A program made the translations under genes and the position numbers. A stretch of DNA of 64,000 bases from positions 1 through 64,000 of the forward strand of contig NZ_BBWH01000040.1 in the NCBI RefSeq assembly GCF_001463705.1, read 5' to 3'. This document shows, piece after piece, positions 41,794 through 51,050 of this stretch. Under the pieces are notes generated by a model. That model saw nothing but the letters and a program-made list of their open reading frames with translations. It did no database searches and had not been told where the DNA came from. Each line of letters opens with the position of its first letter. Positions within the stretch are counted from its first letter, which is position 1. The DNA comes from Aureimonas sp. AU12 (GTDB taxonomy: Bacteria; Pseudomonadota; Alphaproteobacteria; Rhizobiales; Rhizobiaceae).

Positions 41794-42004
41794 CCGGGGG
41801 CTCCTCGACTTGGGCCTCGCGGATCGCCGAACCGGCAGGACGACGGTTGGGGCGACACACGCCGGGGATGTTCCCCTGGCCGCCGAGGTATCAGAGGGAC
41901 ACGCCCGCCGTCAAAGCCAGCGCGGCGACAAGCAGGCGCATCGCAGAGACCACCCGCACGCCGGACCGGCCGAGACGCCGCGCCGGCGGCTGCGAACGCC
42001 TCGA

Positions 42005-42850
42005 TCAATCGACGAAAGCGCGCTCCACGACATAGGTGCCGGGCTTGGAGTTGGCGCCCTCCTCCAGGCCGAACTTCTCGCAAAGCGCGGCCGTGTCCTT
42101 CAGCATGTCCATCGAGCCGCAGATCATCGCGCGGTCGACGGCCGGGTCGATCGGCGGCAGGCCGAGATCGGCGAAGAGCTTGCCGGTCTCCAGCAGCGTC
42201 GTGATGCGCTCGCCCTTGTGGTCGCCCTCGCGCGTCGCCGAGCCGTGATAGAGCAGCTTGTCGCCGACGATCTCCGACAGGATCTCGTCGGTCCGGATCC
42301 CCTCGACCAGCTCCTCGCCATAGTGAAGCTCGGCGAGCGTGCGGGTCGTATGGGTAAGGATGACCTGCTCGAACTTCTCGTAGGTCTCGGGATCGCGGAT
42401 GACGCCGGCGAAGGGCGCGACGCCGGTGCCGGTCGAGAAGAGATAGAGGCGGCGACCTGGAATGAGCGCATCGAGCACGAGCGTGCCCGTCGGCTTCTTG
42501 CGCATCAGCACGGTGTCGCCCGGCTGGATCTTCTGCAGGTGCTCGGTCAGCGGGCCGTTCGGCACCTTGATCGAGAAGAATTCCAGTTCCTCGTCCCAGG
42601 ACGGGCTGGCGATCGAATAGGCGCGGAACACCGGCTTCTCGGCGTTGGGCAGGCCGATCATGGCGAACTCGCCGGTGCGGAAGCGGAAGCTCGCCGGCCG
42701 CGTCATGCGGAACTTAAAGAGCGAGTCGGTGTAATGCTTCACCTCCGTCACCGTCTCGGCGAAGACGTTGGCGGGGATCGGGAAGGCGGGCGCGTCGCCC
42801 TTTTCGGTCGCGGCGGGATCGATCGCGGCGGGCTGGACGATGGCGTTCAT
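42005..42850 (-). CDS. fpr: Ferredoxin-NADP reductase
   Basis: The 281-residue flavoenzyme transfers electrons between ferredoxin or flavodoxin and NADP. Motifs include the FAD-binding RAYSIASP (76-83), GPLTEHLQKIQPGD, the NADP-binding LFSTGTGVAPFAGVIRDP, ICGSMDML and the C-terminal VERAFVD that is typical of the alphaproteobacterial subclass. The first about 20 residues (MNAIVQPAAIDPAATEKGD) are extra and polar. AAAAGGG lies before the ATG. Confidence 0.95.
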   Translation of the reverse strand: MNAIVQPAAIDPAATEKGDAPAFPIPANVFAETVTEVKHYTDSLFKFRMTRPASFRFRTGEFAMIGLPNAEKPVFRAYSIASPSWDEELEFFSIKVPNGPLTEHLQKIQPGDTVLMRKKPTGTLVLDALIPGRRLYLFSTGTGVAPFAGVIRDPETYEKFEQVILTHTTRTLAELHYGEELVEGIRTDEILSEIVGDKLLYHGSATREGDHKGERITTLLETGKLFADLGLPPIDPAVDRAMICGSMDMLKDTAALCEKFGLEEGANSKPGTYVVERAFVD

Positions 42851-42995
42851 GATGCGGCCCTTTTCGGGGGAGGCCCTTTCGGGGAGGATCGGTTCGCCCC
42901 GTCAGATGGGGACGATGCGACGTCGCAAAAGACGCCGCTCGGGTTCATCGCAGCGGTTTGCCGCATCACGGCTCGGTTTTGAAGGTCGGAATTTC

Positions 42996-44300
42996 TCAAA
43001 CCGCGACGTCGCGGGGAATATCCGCCGCGGCGCCGAAGATGCGGCGATAGCGTTCGATCTCGGCCGCCGTCCCCGTCGCCTTGGCCGGATTGTCCGACAG
43101 CTTCACCGCCGGGCGCCCGTCGGCATCCATCACCTTGCAGACGAGCGAGATCGGATGGAGGCCCGGCCGCTCCTCGGGAGCGACGCCGCGAAAGTCGTTC
43201 GTCAGGTTGGTGCCCCAGCCGAAGCTCATGCGCACCCGCCCGTCGAAATGGCGGTAGGTCTCCTCGATGGTGCCGACATCCATGCCGTCGGAAAAGACGA
43301 GCAGCTTCTCGCGCGGGTCGATGCCCTGGGAGCGCCACCACGCCATGATCGCCTCGCCGCCCTCGATCGGGGGCGCCGAATCGGGGCGGAAACCGGTCCA
43401 GTCGCCGACCCAGGCCGGGGCGTTCTCGAGGAAGGACGCCGTGCCGAACGTGTCGGGCAGCACCACGAGGAGGTTGCCGCCGTACCAGCTCTGCCATTCC
43501 TTCAACACCTCGTAGGGTGCGCGGCGCAGCTCCTCCTCGGTGCGGGCGAGCGCGGCGGCGACCATCGGCAGTTCGTGCGCGTTCGTGCCGATCGCCTCGA
43601 GGTCGGTCTCCATGGCCAGAAGCACGTTGGAGGAGCCGAGGAAGCGGCTGCCGAGCTTTTCCTTCAGCGCCTCCACGCACCAGCGCTGCCACAGGAAGGA
43701 GTGGCGCCGGCGGGTGCCGAAATCCGAGATGCGGATGGCCGGCAGCTTGTCGAGCCGCTCGACCTTCTCCCACATCTTGGCCTTGGCACGGGCATAGAGC
43801 ACGTCGAGTTCGAAGCGGCCGCAATCCTTCATCGCCGAGCGCGAGCGCAGCTCGTTGATGATGGCGAGCGCGGGGATCTCCCACATCATCGTGTCGGTCC
43901 AGCGGCCGAAGAACATCAGCTCGTACTGGCCGTCGCGGCGGCTGAGTTCGTAGGGCGGCAGCTGGAAGTCGCGCAGCCAGTCGAGAAAGGCGGGGCGAAA
44001 GATCTGCCGCTCGCCATAGAAGCTGTTGCCGGCGAGCCAGATCATCTCCCGCTTGGAAAACCGGATCGTGCGGGCGTGGTCGAGCTGGGCGCGCAGCTCT
44101 CCTTCGTCGATCTCGTCGGCGATGCGCACCGTCCTGGTGCGGTTGATCAGCCGGAACGTCACCGCCGTCTCGCGATGTAGGCCCCAGATCATCTGCAGCA
44201 TCAGGAGCTTGTAGAAATCGGTGTCGAGCAGCGAGCGCACGATCGGGTCGAGCTTGAACGTGTGGTTCCAGACCCGCGTGGCGATATCGGTGGCGACCAT
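42996..44300 (-). CDS. pncB: Nicotinate phosphoribosyltransferase
   Basis: The 434-residue enzyme makes nicotinate mononucleotide from nicotinate and PRPP in NAD salvage. Family motifs are [42 protein letters not shown], the phosphorylatable histidine region [11 protein letters not shown], and [15 protein letters not shown]. The ATG at 44300 follows AGGGA; an in-frame start six codons upstream is less likely. It precedes fpr by 145 bp. Confidence 0.96.
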   Translation of the reverse strand: MVATDIATRVWNHTFKLDPIVRSLLDTDFYKLLMLQMIWGLHRETAVTFRLINRTRTVRIADEIDEGELRAQLDHARTIRFSKREMIWLAGNSFYGERQIFRPAFLDWLRDFQLPPYELSRRDGQYELMFFGRWTDTMMWEIPALAIINELRSRSAMKDCGRFELDVLYARAKAKMWEKVERLDKLPAIRISDFGTRRRHSFLWQRWCVEALKEKLGSRFLGSSNVLLAMETDLEAIGTNAHELPMVAAALARTEEELRRAPYEVLKEWQSWYGGNLLVVLPDTFGTASFLENAPAWVGDWTGFRPDSAPPIEGGEAIMAWWRSQGIDPREKLLVFSDGMDVGTIEETYRHFDGRVRMSFGWGTNLTNDFRGVAPEERPGLHPISLVCKVMDADGRPAVKLSDNPAKATGTAAEIERYRRIFGAAADIPRDVAV

Positions 44301-44641
44301 GTCCCGTCCCTTTCGCATCCCGGTTCTGGAAGCGCGGACGGATGCTTAGCCGAAGAGCGAGGGGCATGACAGGGGCCGGCGCGCGGATCCGTCGCAGGCA
44401 TGCTTCACGTTTCACGTCTGCACAAAACACGCGCAGGCCCTTCTCGATGGCATCGGTCTTCGCAACGGTTGCAGTCCGTTCCCCTTCATCGACATTTCGA
44501 GACCGGAAGGGTGCCCTCCACGACGCCCCGCCGAAACCGACCCCCACACCGCAACAGAGCGCGTCAATGACCGCCTGCCTTGAAGAAGGCGGGTTCGCGG
44601 GGGAAGGCGGCAGGGCAGGACCGACGCCGGAGACCGCCGCC
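44301..44641. other. 341-bp intergenic region between pncB and the M23 peptidase gene
   Basis: This divergent region should hold promoters for both genes. The only structure noticed is a tandem heptamer TTCACGTTTCACGT at 44404-44417. No gene with a credible start is seen. Confidence 0.5.
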
Positions 44642-45658
44642 ATGACGCATCGCCCCCATCATCGCCGCCTCGCACTGGCCGCCGCCGGGCTTCTCGCGGG
44701 TCTCGCCTCCCCGGCGATGGCGCAGGAGAGCCCGAAATTCGAGCTGCCGGTGACCTGCGCGGTCGGCACCGACTGTTTCGTCCAGCAGCTGCCGGACATG
44801 GCCGCCGGCCCCGAGACCGCCGACCCGTTCTGCGGCGGCGCCACCTATGACGGGCATGACGGAATCGACATCCGCGTGCGCTCGATGCGCGACGTCGCAG
44901 GCGGCGTGCCGGTGGTCGCCTCGGCGCCGGGCACCGTGAAGGGCGGGCGCGACGCCATGCCCGACCGGCTGGCCTCGACGCCCGAGGCTCGCGCCGCCGT
45001 CGCCAAGGTCGAATGCGGCAACGGCGTCGTGATCGACCACGGCAACGGCTGGGAGACGCAGTACTGCCACATGCGCCGCGGCAGCGTCGCGGTAAAGACG
45101 GGCGACCGCGTCGAGACAGGCACGAAGCTCGGCGAGATCGGCGCCTCCGGCATGGCCGAATTCCCCCATGTCCACCTGTCGGTGCGCCGCAACGGCGAGA
45201 AGCTCGATCCCGTCACCGGTCATGCGGTCGGCTCGGGGTGCGTGGCCGACACCACGGAGGCCGCGACGCTGTTCGCGCCGGACGCGGCGGCGGTGCTCGC
45301 CCGCTCCACCACGGCGATCCTCGATCTCGGCCTGTCGGACGCGGCCGTCGACTATGACCGCCTCGTGGTCGAGGGCGGCCCTGCGGCGCCGAAGGCGGGC
45401 GGCGCGTCGTCGATCGTCTGGGGCTGGTTCGCCAACCTGCGGGCCGGCGACACGATCGCCTTCCGCATGACCGGACCGACGGGCGAGGTCTTTTATGAAG
45501 GATCGAGCGAGCCGCTGCCCGGCAACAAGGCGGCCTATTCGGCCTTCGCGGGGCGCAAGCGTCCGCTGACGCCCGGCCGCTGGACCGTTTCGATCGAGGT
45601 GATCCGCGACGGCGTCGCGGCCGTGCGCGGCGAACGGGCAATCGACATCGCGGCCTGA
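44642..45658 (+). CDS. Exported M23 (LytM-type) metallopeptidase
   Basis: The 338-residue protein has a signal peptide (RLALAAAGLLAGLASPAMA) and an M23 domain with zinc ligands H72 and D76 (YDGHDGIDIRV) and H178 in FPHVHLSVRR. An extra immunoglobulin-like C-terminal part (about 225-338) follows. M23 enzymes cut peptidoglycan cross-links. Several cysteines (CAVGTDCF, FCGGATYD, VECGNG, QYCHM) suggest disulfides in the periplasm. GGAG lies before the ATG. Confidence 0.9.
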   Translation: MTHRPHHRRLALAAAGLLAGLASPAMAQESPKFELPVTCAVGTDCFVQQLPDMAAGPETADPFCGGATYDGHDGIDIRVRSMRDVAGGVPVVASAPGTVKGGRDAMPDRLASTPEARAAVAKVECGNGVVIDHGNGWETQYCHMRRGSVAVKTGDRVETGTKLGEIGASGMAEFPHVHLSVRRNGEKLDPVTGHAVGSGCVADTTEAATLFAPDAAAVLARSTTAILDLGLSDAAVDYDRLVVEGGPAAPKAGGASSIVWGWFANLRAGDTIAFRMTGPTGEVFYEGSSEPLPGNKAAYSAFAGRKRPLTPGRWTVSIEVIRDGVAAVRGERAIDIAA

Positions 45659-45668
45659 CCGGGCGGGC

Positions 45669-45857
45669 TCAGCCGAAGTCGGTGGTGCGCACGATGCGCC
45701 GACCGCAGCGAACGCGCACCAAGCCGATATCGTCGAGCTGGTGGTTGCTCAGGGTCTGCAACGACGCCGAGCGGCGCGCGGCCGGCTTGTCCTCAGTGCG
45801 GCGCAGCATTTGTGACAGGCGGGCAAGGATCGGGATGCGGATGAAGGGGCGGATCAT
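45669..45857 (-). CDS. DUF1127 domain small protein
   Basis: The 62-residue product has a basic N-terminus (MIRPFIRIPILARLSQMLRR) and the DUF1127 core LQTLSNHQLDDIGLVRVRCG near the C-terminus. DUF1127 proteins are arginine-rich, abundant in Rhizobiales and linked to stress and phosphate or C/N regulation through RNA binding in some species. GAAGGAGAA precedes the ATG. It converges on the M23 peptidase gene. Confidence 0.88.
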   Translation of the reverse strand: MIRPFIRIPILARLSQMLRRTEDKPAARRSASLQTLSNHQLDDIGLVRVRCGRRIVRTTDFG

Positions 45858-46094
45858 GACGAGTTCTCCTTCGGGGCGAGGCGGCGGATCGGCCGCCCTC
45901 GATGCGGCGGTCTTGTCGCCCTCCGCCGTTACGCTGCGATGTCGCGCCGGGACGATCGTGTTTCGTCTGGCTGAAACGAGGTTTCGCGTCCCGGCGCTCG
46001 TCATGACGGGGTGACAAGCGCCGCCCGCTGTCGCAGTCTCGGCGTCAAGCGCCGGCACCACCCACGTTCGGGCCGGGCGCCACGGGAGGATGCC

Positions 46095-47855
46095 ATGGCC
46101 CACCGATCCCTCACCACGCGGCGCATGGCGGCCCGGTTCACGGCCGGTCTCGTCGCGGTCGCGCTCGCGCTGCCGATCCAGGCATTCGCCGCCTCGCCCG
46201 CACCGGTGGCCGCCGAGAACGGCATGGTGGTGACGGCGCAGAGGCTGGCGAGCCAGGTCGGCGTCGACATCCTGAAGTCCGGCGGCAACGCGGTCGATGC
46301 GGCGGTGGCGGTCGGCTACGCGCTCGCCGTCGTCTATCCCACCGCCGGCAATCTCGGCGGCGGCGGCTTCATGACGATCCGCCTGAAGGACGGCCGCACC
46401 ACCTTCCTCGACTTTCGCGAGCGCGCGCCCGGCCGCGCCACGAAAGACATGTATCTCGGCCCCGACGGCAATCCGGTCGACGGCCTCTCCACCGACGGCT
46501 ATCTCGCGGTCGGCGTGCCCGGCTCGGTGGCGGGGCTGGAATATGCCCGCGAGCACTACGGTTCGAAGGAGCGTCCGGCACTGATCGCGCCCGCGATCGC
46601 CTTGGCACGGGACGGGTTCGCGCTTTCGCCCGGCGACGTCGAGAGCTTCCTGTCGGGCAACGCGGATCTGGCCAGGGACCCGGCCGCGGCCGCCGTGTTC
46701 CTGAAGAACGGCAGCGAGCCTTACCGGGTCGGCGAGCGGCTGGTGCAGACCGATCTGGCCAGCACGCTCCAGACGATCTCCGATCGCGGCGCGGACGGCT
46801 TCTATCGCGGCCCCGCCGCCTCGGCGATCACCCAGGCGAGCGCCGCCCATGGCGGCATCCTGGAGGCGCAGGATTTTGCCGACTACAAGGTGCGCGAACT
46901 CGCCCCCGTCACCTGCGACTACAAGGGATACCGCATCGATAGTTCGCCCCCGCCGAGTTCGGGCGGCGTCATCATCTGCGAGATCCTCAACATCCTCGAA
47001 GGCTATCCGCTCGCCTATACCGGCTTCGGCTCGGCCGAGACCGTCCACTGGATGGTGGAGGCGATGCGCTACGCCTTCGTCGACCGCAACTCGGCGCTCG
47101 GCGACCCCGACTTCGTGAAGAACCCGGTCGAAAAGCTTCTCTCGGACGACTACGCCGCCTCGATCCGCGCCAAGATCGCGCCCTACCGCGCCGGCGTCTC
47201 GGCCGCCCTCAAGCCCGCCGGCATGGGCGAGAGCACCGAGACGACGCATTATTCGATCATCGACCGCGACGGCAACGCGGTGGCCGTCACCTACACGCTG
47301 AACGGCTCCTTCGGCGCGCGCGTCATGGCGCCGGGCACGGGCGTCCTTCTCAACAACGAGATGGACGATTTCACGCAGAAGCCCGGCGTTCCCAATCTCT
47401 ACGGCCTCGTGCAGGGCGAGGCGAACGCGATCGCACCTCGAAAGACCCCGCTCTCCTCGATGAGCCCGACCATCCTCTCGAAGGATGGCGCGCCGGTGAT
47501 GGTGATCGGCAGCCCCGGCGGCTCGCGCATCATCACCATCACGCTGGAGGCCATCCTCAATGTCGTCGAGCACGGAATGACGATCCAGGAGGCGATCGAC
47601 GCGCCGCGCATCCACCATCAATGGCAGCCCGACCGCGTGACGATCGAGCCGCGCGCCCTCTCGCCCGACACGATCCGCCTTCTCGCAGGCATGGGCTACG
47701 ATGTGCGCGAGGATCCCGACTGGCCGATCTGGGGCGAAGCGGCGGGCATCCTCGTCGGGGGCCCGAGCCTCAAGACGCCCTCACCAAACGGCACCGACCG
47801 CTATTTCGGCGCCATCGACAGCCGCGCCACGGCGGGCGCGGCGATCGGCTACTGA
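46095..47855 (+). CDS. ggt: Gamma-glutamyltransferase
   Basis: The 586-residue periplasmic precursor has a signal peptide (FTAGLVAVALALPIQAFA) and the GGT fold. Autocleavage is expected before T383 in ESTETTHYSIIDRDGNAV, giving large and small subunits. Other motifs are SPPPSSGGVIICEILNILEG, NEMDDFT and MVIGSPGGSRII. It transfers or hydrolyses gamma-glutamyl groups of glutathione. GGGAGGA precedes the ATG. Confidence 0.96.
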   Translation: MAHRSLTTRRMAARFTAGLVAVALALPIQAFAASPAPVAAENGMVVTAQRLASQVGVDILKSGGNAVDAAVAVGYALAVVYPTAGNLGGGGFMTIRLKDGRTTFLDFRERAPGRATKDMYLGPDGNPVDGLSTDGYLAVGVPGSVAGLEYAREHYGSKERPALIAPAIALARDGFALSPGDVESFLSGNADLARDPAAAAVFLKNGSEPYRVGERLVQTDLASTLQTISDRGADGFYRGPAASAITQASAAHGGILEAQDFADYKVRELAPVTCDYKGYRIDSSPPPSSGGVIICEILNILEGYPLAYTGFGSAETVHWMVEAMRYAFVDRNSALGDPDFVKNPVEKLLSDDYAASIRAKIAPYRAGVSAALKPAGMGESTETTHYSIIDRDGNAVAVTYTLNGSFGARVMAPGTGVLLNNEMDDFTQKPGVPNLYGLVQGEANAIAPRKTPLSSMSPTILSKDGAPVMVIGSPGGSRIITITLEAILNVVEHGMTIQEAIDAPRIHHQWQPDRVTIEPRALSPDTIRLLAGMGYDVREDPDWPIWGEAAGILVGGPSLKTPSPNGTDRYFGAIDSRATAGAAIGY

Positions 47856-47945
47856 GGGGGTGCCGCCGAAGCCTTGGGACAAGTTCGCCGCCGTGACGAT
47901 CCCGCCTCGACTTCGGCCTGCATTCGCGAAACTCTGACGGGATCG

Positions 47946-47962
47946 GCCCGGTGCCACCGGGC
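47946..47962 (+). terminator. Short hairpin after ggt
   Basis: GCCCGGT and ACCGGGC form a perfect seven-base stem with a three-base loop between ggt and the cyclase-family gene. There is no T tract, and it lies 22 bases before the next start, so it may instead influence translation. Confidence 0.35.
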
Positions 47963-47984
47963 GTCTCGCGAACGGGGAACGACG

Positions 47985-48923
47985 ATGAGGGGATCACGGG
48001 TTTCGGCGGGAGCGCTGGTGGCGCTCGCGGCATGGACGTGGCTCGCGGGCGCAGCCCGGGCGGGCGAGAACGACGGGCTCTGGGCCGTCTACAATTCGGC
48101 GCTCAAATCGGCCAAATACGTCGACCTCACGCACACGATCACGCCCGCCATCCCCGTCTGGTCGGGCTTTGCCGAGGCAACGTTCGGCCCCGCCAAGGCC
48201 GGCTCGGACATCGAGGGCTACGCCAAGGCTGGCGAGCCCTACACCTACGAGAAGCATGGCTTCGAGGCGACCGAGTACACGCTGAGGACCGACCAGCTCG
48301 GCACCCAACTCGATCCGCCCGCGCACTGGGCGCCGGAATATCCGGCGATCGACGAACTTCCCGCCACCTATGCGGTGCGCCCGCTCGTGGTCATTTCCAT
48401 CGTCGAGCAGTTGAAGGCCGACGACAATCATCACCTGCAGGTCGCCGACATCGAGGCGTGGGAGACGGCGCATGGACGCATTCCCGAGGGCTCGGTGGTC
48501 ATGGTGCGCTCCGACTGGTCGAAGCGCTGGCCCGATCCCGAACTCGCCAAGATGAAGCGTTTCCCGGGCGTCTCGCTGGCGGCGCTGAAATTCCTGCACG
48601 AGGAGCGCAAGATTCTCTTCCACGGTCACGAGCCGCTCGACACCGATTCCACGCCGACGCTCGAGGGTGAGTACTGGCTGATGCACAACGGCTATGCACA
48701 GGCCGAGGGTGTCGCCAACTTGGACCAGGTCCCCGAAACCGGGGCGCTGATCGCCATCGGGTATCCGAAGTTCGGCGGCGGGCTCGGCGGCTATGCGCGC
48801 TATGTCGCGATCTGCCCGCCGGACTGGCCGAACGGGGTGACGATCGGCGCCGCCGACGCGCCGCTGCCGAAATCCGACAAGCCGCTGCATTACGACGCGA
48901 GCGCGGGGATGCGCATTCGCTGA
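47985..48923 (+). CDS. Exported cyclase-family (kynurenine formamidase-like) hydrolase
   Basis: The 312-residue protein carries a signal peptide (ALVALAAWTWLAGAARA) and the PF04199 cyclase fold: YVDLTHTITPAIPVWSGF, then TDQLGTQLDPPAHW in place of the usual HxGTHxDxPxH metal motif, and HGHEPLDTDSTPTLEGEYWLMHNGY. The replaced histidines leave only part of the standard metal site, as in one exported subfamily. The substrate is unknown. It follows ggt by 129 bp. Confidence 0.85.
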   Translation: MRGSRVSAGALVALAAWTWLAGAARAGENDGLWAVYNSALKSAKYVDLTHTITPAIPVWSGFAEATFGPAKAGSDIEGYAKAGEPYTYEKHGFEATEYTLRTDQLGTQLDPPAHWAPEYPAIDELPATYAVRPLVVISIVEQLKADDNHHLQVADIEAWETAHGRIPEGSVVMVRSDWSKRWPDPELAKMKRFPGVSLAALKFLHEERKILFHGHEPLDTDSTPTLEGEYWLMHNGYAQAEGVANLDQVPETGALIAIGYPKFGGGLGGYARYVAICPPDWPNGVTIGAADAPLPKSDKPLHYDASAGMRIR

Positions 48924-48944
48924 CTTCTCCGCCCAAATGCCGTA

Positions 48945-48972
48945 GGTCCGGCGAACCGTTCGTCGCCGGACC
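48945..48972. terminator. Perfect 10-bp hairpin between the cyclase and DUF2161 genes
   Basis: GGTCCGGCGA and TCGCCGGACC pair exactly around an eight-base loop. It follows the cyclase stop by 21 bases and ends nine bases before the DUF2161 start, over the place where a ribosome-binding site would be. It may end the first message, hide the second start, or both. Confidence 0.5.
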
Positions 48973-48981
48973 CAACCGCCC

Positions 48982-49647
48982 ATGCATGAAACCAGCCTCT
49001 ACCTCCCCGTGAAGCGCTTTCTCGAAGGGCTCGGATACGAGGTGAAGGGCGAGATCGGCGGCTGCGATCTTCTGGCGCTGAGCGCAGGCGAGTCGCCGGT
49101 GGCGGTGGTCTGCGAGTTGAAGCTGCAGTTCAATCTCGAACTCGTGCTGCAGGGCGTCGAGCGGGCGGCCGTGGCCGACGAGGTGTGGCTGGCCGCGCGG
49201 CTTTCGCTGAAAGGCAAGGGCCGCGAGGGCGATCCGCGCTTTCGCAATCTCTGCCGGCGCCTCGGCTTCGGCCTGCTGGCGGTGGGCGCGGACGATGCCG
49301 TGCATCTTCTTCTCTCCCCCGCCGCGCCGGCCCCGCGCCGCGATCCGCGCCGGCGCTCTCGCCTCGTCGACGAGCATCGCCGCCGCAAGGGCGATCCGGC
49401 GCTCGGCGGCTCGACGCGGGCGCCGATCATGACCGTCTACCGCCAGGAGGCGCTCGCCTGCGCCCGCGCGATGGTGGGCGGACCGACCCGGCCACGCGAC
49501 CTCAAGGCACAGTCGGCGCGCGCCCAGGCGATCCTCAAGCGCAACGTCTACGGCTGGTTCGCCAATCCGGCGCGCGGGCTCTACGAGTTGACGCCCGCCG
49601 GGCACGAGGCGCTGGTGCGCTGGCCGGCCACGCCGGGAGAGGACTGA
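48982..49647 (+). CDS. DUF2161 family PD-(D/E)XK nuclease-like protein
   Basis: The 221-residue protein starts with a restriction-endonuclease-like domain: GYEVKGEIGGCDLLAL gives the acidic D29, and VVCELKL gives the ExK pair E45 and K47. Its C-terminal part (AQAILKRNVYGWFANPARGLYELT) resembles a small winged-helix tail. DUF2161 members are predicted phosphodiesterases of unknown role. There is no clear ribosome-binding site before the ATG. Confidence 0.85.
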   Translation: MHETSLYLPVKRFLEGLGYEVKGEIGGCDLLALSAGESPVAVVCELKLQFNLELVLQGVERAAVADEVWLAARLSLKGKGREGDPRFRNLCRRLGFGLLAVGADDAVHLLLSPAAPAPRRDPRRRSRLVDEHRRRKGDPALGGSTRAPIMTVYRQEALACARAMVGGPTRPRDLKAQSARAQAILKRNVYGWFANPARGLYELTPAGHEALVRWPATPGED

Positions 49648-49692
49648 CGCCCGCCTCGACGCGTCGAACCCCATCGCGCGCGACCGATAGCC

Positions 49693-49706
49693 GTGGATGG
49701 AAATCC
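49693..49706 (+). promoter_or_regulatory. Shared 14-bp motif, copy 1 (upstream of DUF892 gene)
   Basis: GTGGATGGAAATCC occurs here, 99 bases before the DUF892 start, and again at 50470-50483 before the ECF sigma gene. GGAT and ATCC form a short dyad around GGAA. Two exact copies 777 bp apart suggest a common regulatory site, possibly the sigma factor's own promoter element; this is inference. Confidence 0.35.
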
Positions 49707-49804
49707 AGCCGTCCAGACCCGGAACGCTCCACAGGCCCGCCGGCTTCCATTCCCATCACGGCGCCTCGGATGATCGTGGCGCCAAGGGTTGGAGATCGAC
49801 GGAC

Positions 49805-50407
49805 ATGGCCAAGGAAAAGACCCTCGCGGACGCCTTCTACGAGACCCTGAAGGACGTCTACTATGCCGAGAAGCAGTCGGTGAAGGCGCTGAAGAAGGCA
49901 GCCAAGACGGCGCAGGACGACGAGCTGAAACAGGCTTTCACCGACCACGCCGAGGAGAGCGCGACGCAGGTCGAGCGCCTGACGCAGGTCTTCGAACTCA
50001 TCGGCAAGCCGGCCCGCGCCAAGACCTGCGAGGCGATGACCGGGATCGTCTCGGAGATGGAGGAGGATCTGGAGGAGTTCGGCGGGACGGACGCCGCCGA
50101 TCAGGTTCTCATCGGCTGCGCGCAGGCGGTGGAGCACTACGAGATCGCCCGTTACGGCCTCCTGAAGACCTGGGCGACGAAGCTCGGCCATGACGAGGCG
50201 GCGGCGCTCTTCGCCGAGACGCTGGCCGAGGAGAAGGCGGCCGACGCCCGCCTCACCGAGATCGCCGAAGGTCTCGGCGATGCAATGAGCGACGACGATG
50301 CGGAGGCCGACGCCGATCTCGATATCGACGCCGAAGACGAGGACGACGCCGCGAAGTCCGCGCGTTCGACGAAGAAGGCGGCATCGCCGAAGACGAAGGC
50401 GGCCTGA
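49805..50407 (+). CDS. DUF892 (YciE/YciF-like) ferritin-like stress protein
   Basis: The 200-residue protein has the DUF892 four-helix ferritin-like fold with family motifs LADAFYETLKDVYYAEKQ, HAEESATQVERLTQVFE and CAQAVEHYEIARYG. The first about 150 residues form the domain; the tail is very acidic (SDDDAEADADLDIDAEDEDD) and then Lys/Ala-rich. YciE/F proteins are linked to stress but their activity is unknown. It precedes an ECF sigma factor gene by 97 bp. Confidence 0.92.
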   Translation: MAKEKTLADAFYETLKDVYYAEKQSVKALKKAAKTAQDDELKQAFTDHAEESATQVERLTQVFELIGKPARAKTCEAMTGIVSEMEEDLEEFGGTDAADQVLIGCAQAVEHYEIARYGLLKTWATKLGHDEAAALFAETLAEEKAADARLTEIAEGLGDAMSDDDAEADADLDIDAEDEDDAAKSARSTKKAASPKTKAA

Positions 50408-50469
50408 CCGCCCGGCCGCGCGGCTCGAAGCGCGGCCGACGCTGATCGACGAAAAAACATGGTGTGGCG

Positions 50470-50483
50470 GTGGATGGAAATCC
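50470..50483 (+). promoter_or_regulatory. Shared 14-bp motif, copy 2 (upstream of ECF sigma gene)
   Basis: The same GTGGATGGAAATCC as at 49693-49706 lies 21 bases before the sigma factor start. Here the dyad is longer: GCGGTGGAT and ATCCGCCGC pair over nine bases with one mismatch. Confidence 0.35.
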
Positions 50484-50504
50484 GCCGCCATTCGTATACG
50501 GGGC

Positions 50505-51050
50505 ATGAGCGTGTCTTCGCCCCGTCCCGATGTCCTGTCGCAGCTTGGTCCGTTGCGCCGCTATGCGCTGTCGCTGACGCGCAACCGCGAGGATGCCGAA
50601 GACCTCGTCCACGACACGCTGCTGCGCGCCATCGAGCGCGAGGACCAGTTCCGGCCCGGCCGCAATCTGCGGACTTGGCTGATGTCGATCCTGCACAACC
50701 GCTTCGTCGACGGCCTGCGCGCCCGGCGCACGGAAGCCGAGCGCGACGCCCACTTCGCCCGCACCGCGATCACCTCGATGCCGGGTGGCCAGGAAGACGC
50801 GCTGCGGCTCGCCGAGCTTCGCCGCTCGTTCGAGTCCCTGCCCGAGGAGCAGCGCGCCGCGCTTCATCTCGTGGTGGTCGAGGGACTGTCCTACGAAGAG
50901 GCCGCCGAGGCGCTCGCCATTCCGCAGGGCACGCTCGTCTCGCGCCTGTCGCGCGCCCGCGCCCGGTTGCGCGCCGCGGAGAACGGCGAGGTAGACACCG
51001 CCTCCAACGTCATCGCCTTGAAAACGAGAGGAGGCCCGGATGTCTCTTGA
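50505..51050 (+). CDS. ECF-type RNA polymerase sigma factor
   Basis: The 181-residue protein has region 2 (LRRYALSLTRNREDAEDLVHD) binding the -10 element and region 4 (LPEEQRAALHLVVVEGLSYEE, then a helix-turn-helix IPQGTLVSRLSRARARLR) binding the -35 element. The ATG at 50505 gives a standard N-terminus. The coding end overlaps the downstream gene by 11 bases; that gene looks like its anti-sigma factor. It does not have the sequence of EcfG, the general stress sigma. Confidence 0.93.
   Translation: MSVSSPRPDVLSQLGPLRRYALSLTRNREDAEDLVHDTLLRAIEREDQFRPGRNLRTWLMSILHNRFVDGLRARRTEAERDAHFARTAITSMPGGQEDALRLAELRRSFESLPEEQRAALHLVVVEGLSYEEAAEALAIPQGTLVSRLSRARARLRAAENGEVDTASNVIALKTRGGPDVS

Noticed and set aside
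41891-41941. Minus-strand 16-residue hydrophobic peptide (MRLLVAALALTAGVSL)
   Set aside because: It looks like a signal-peptide start but stops at once. It has no strong ribosome-binding site, and chance is a sufficient explanation.
45858-47621. The upstream part of a 650-codon minus-strand frame opposite ggt
   Set aside because: Only its last 62 codons, after a strong ribosome-binding site, form a real DUF1127 gene; the rest is antisense to ggt.
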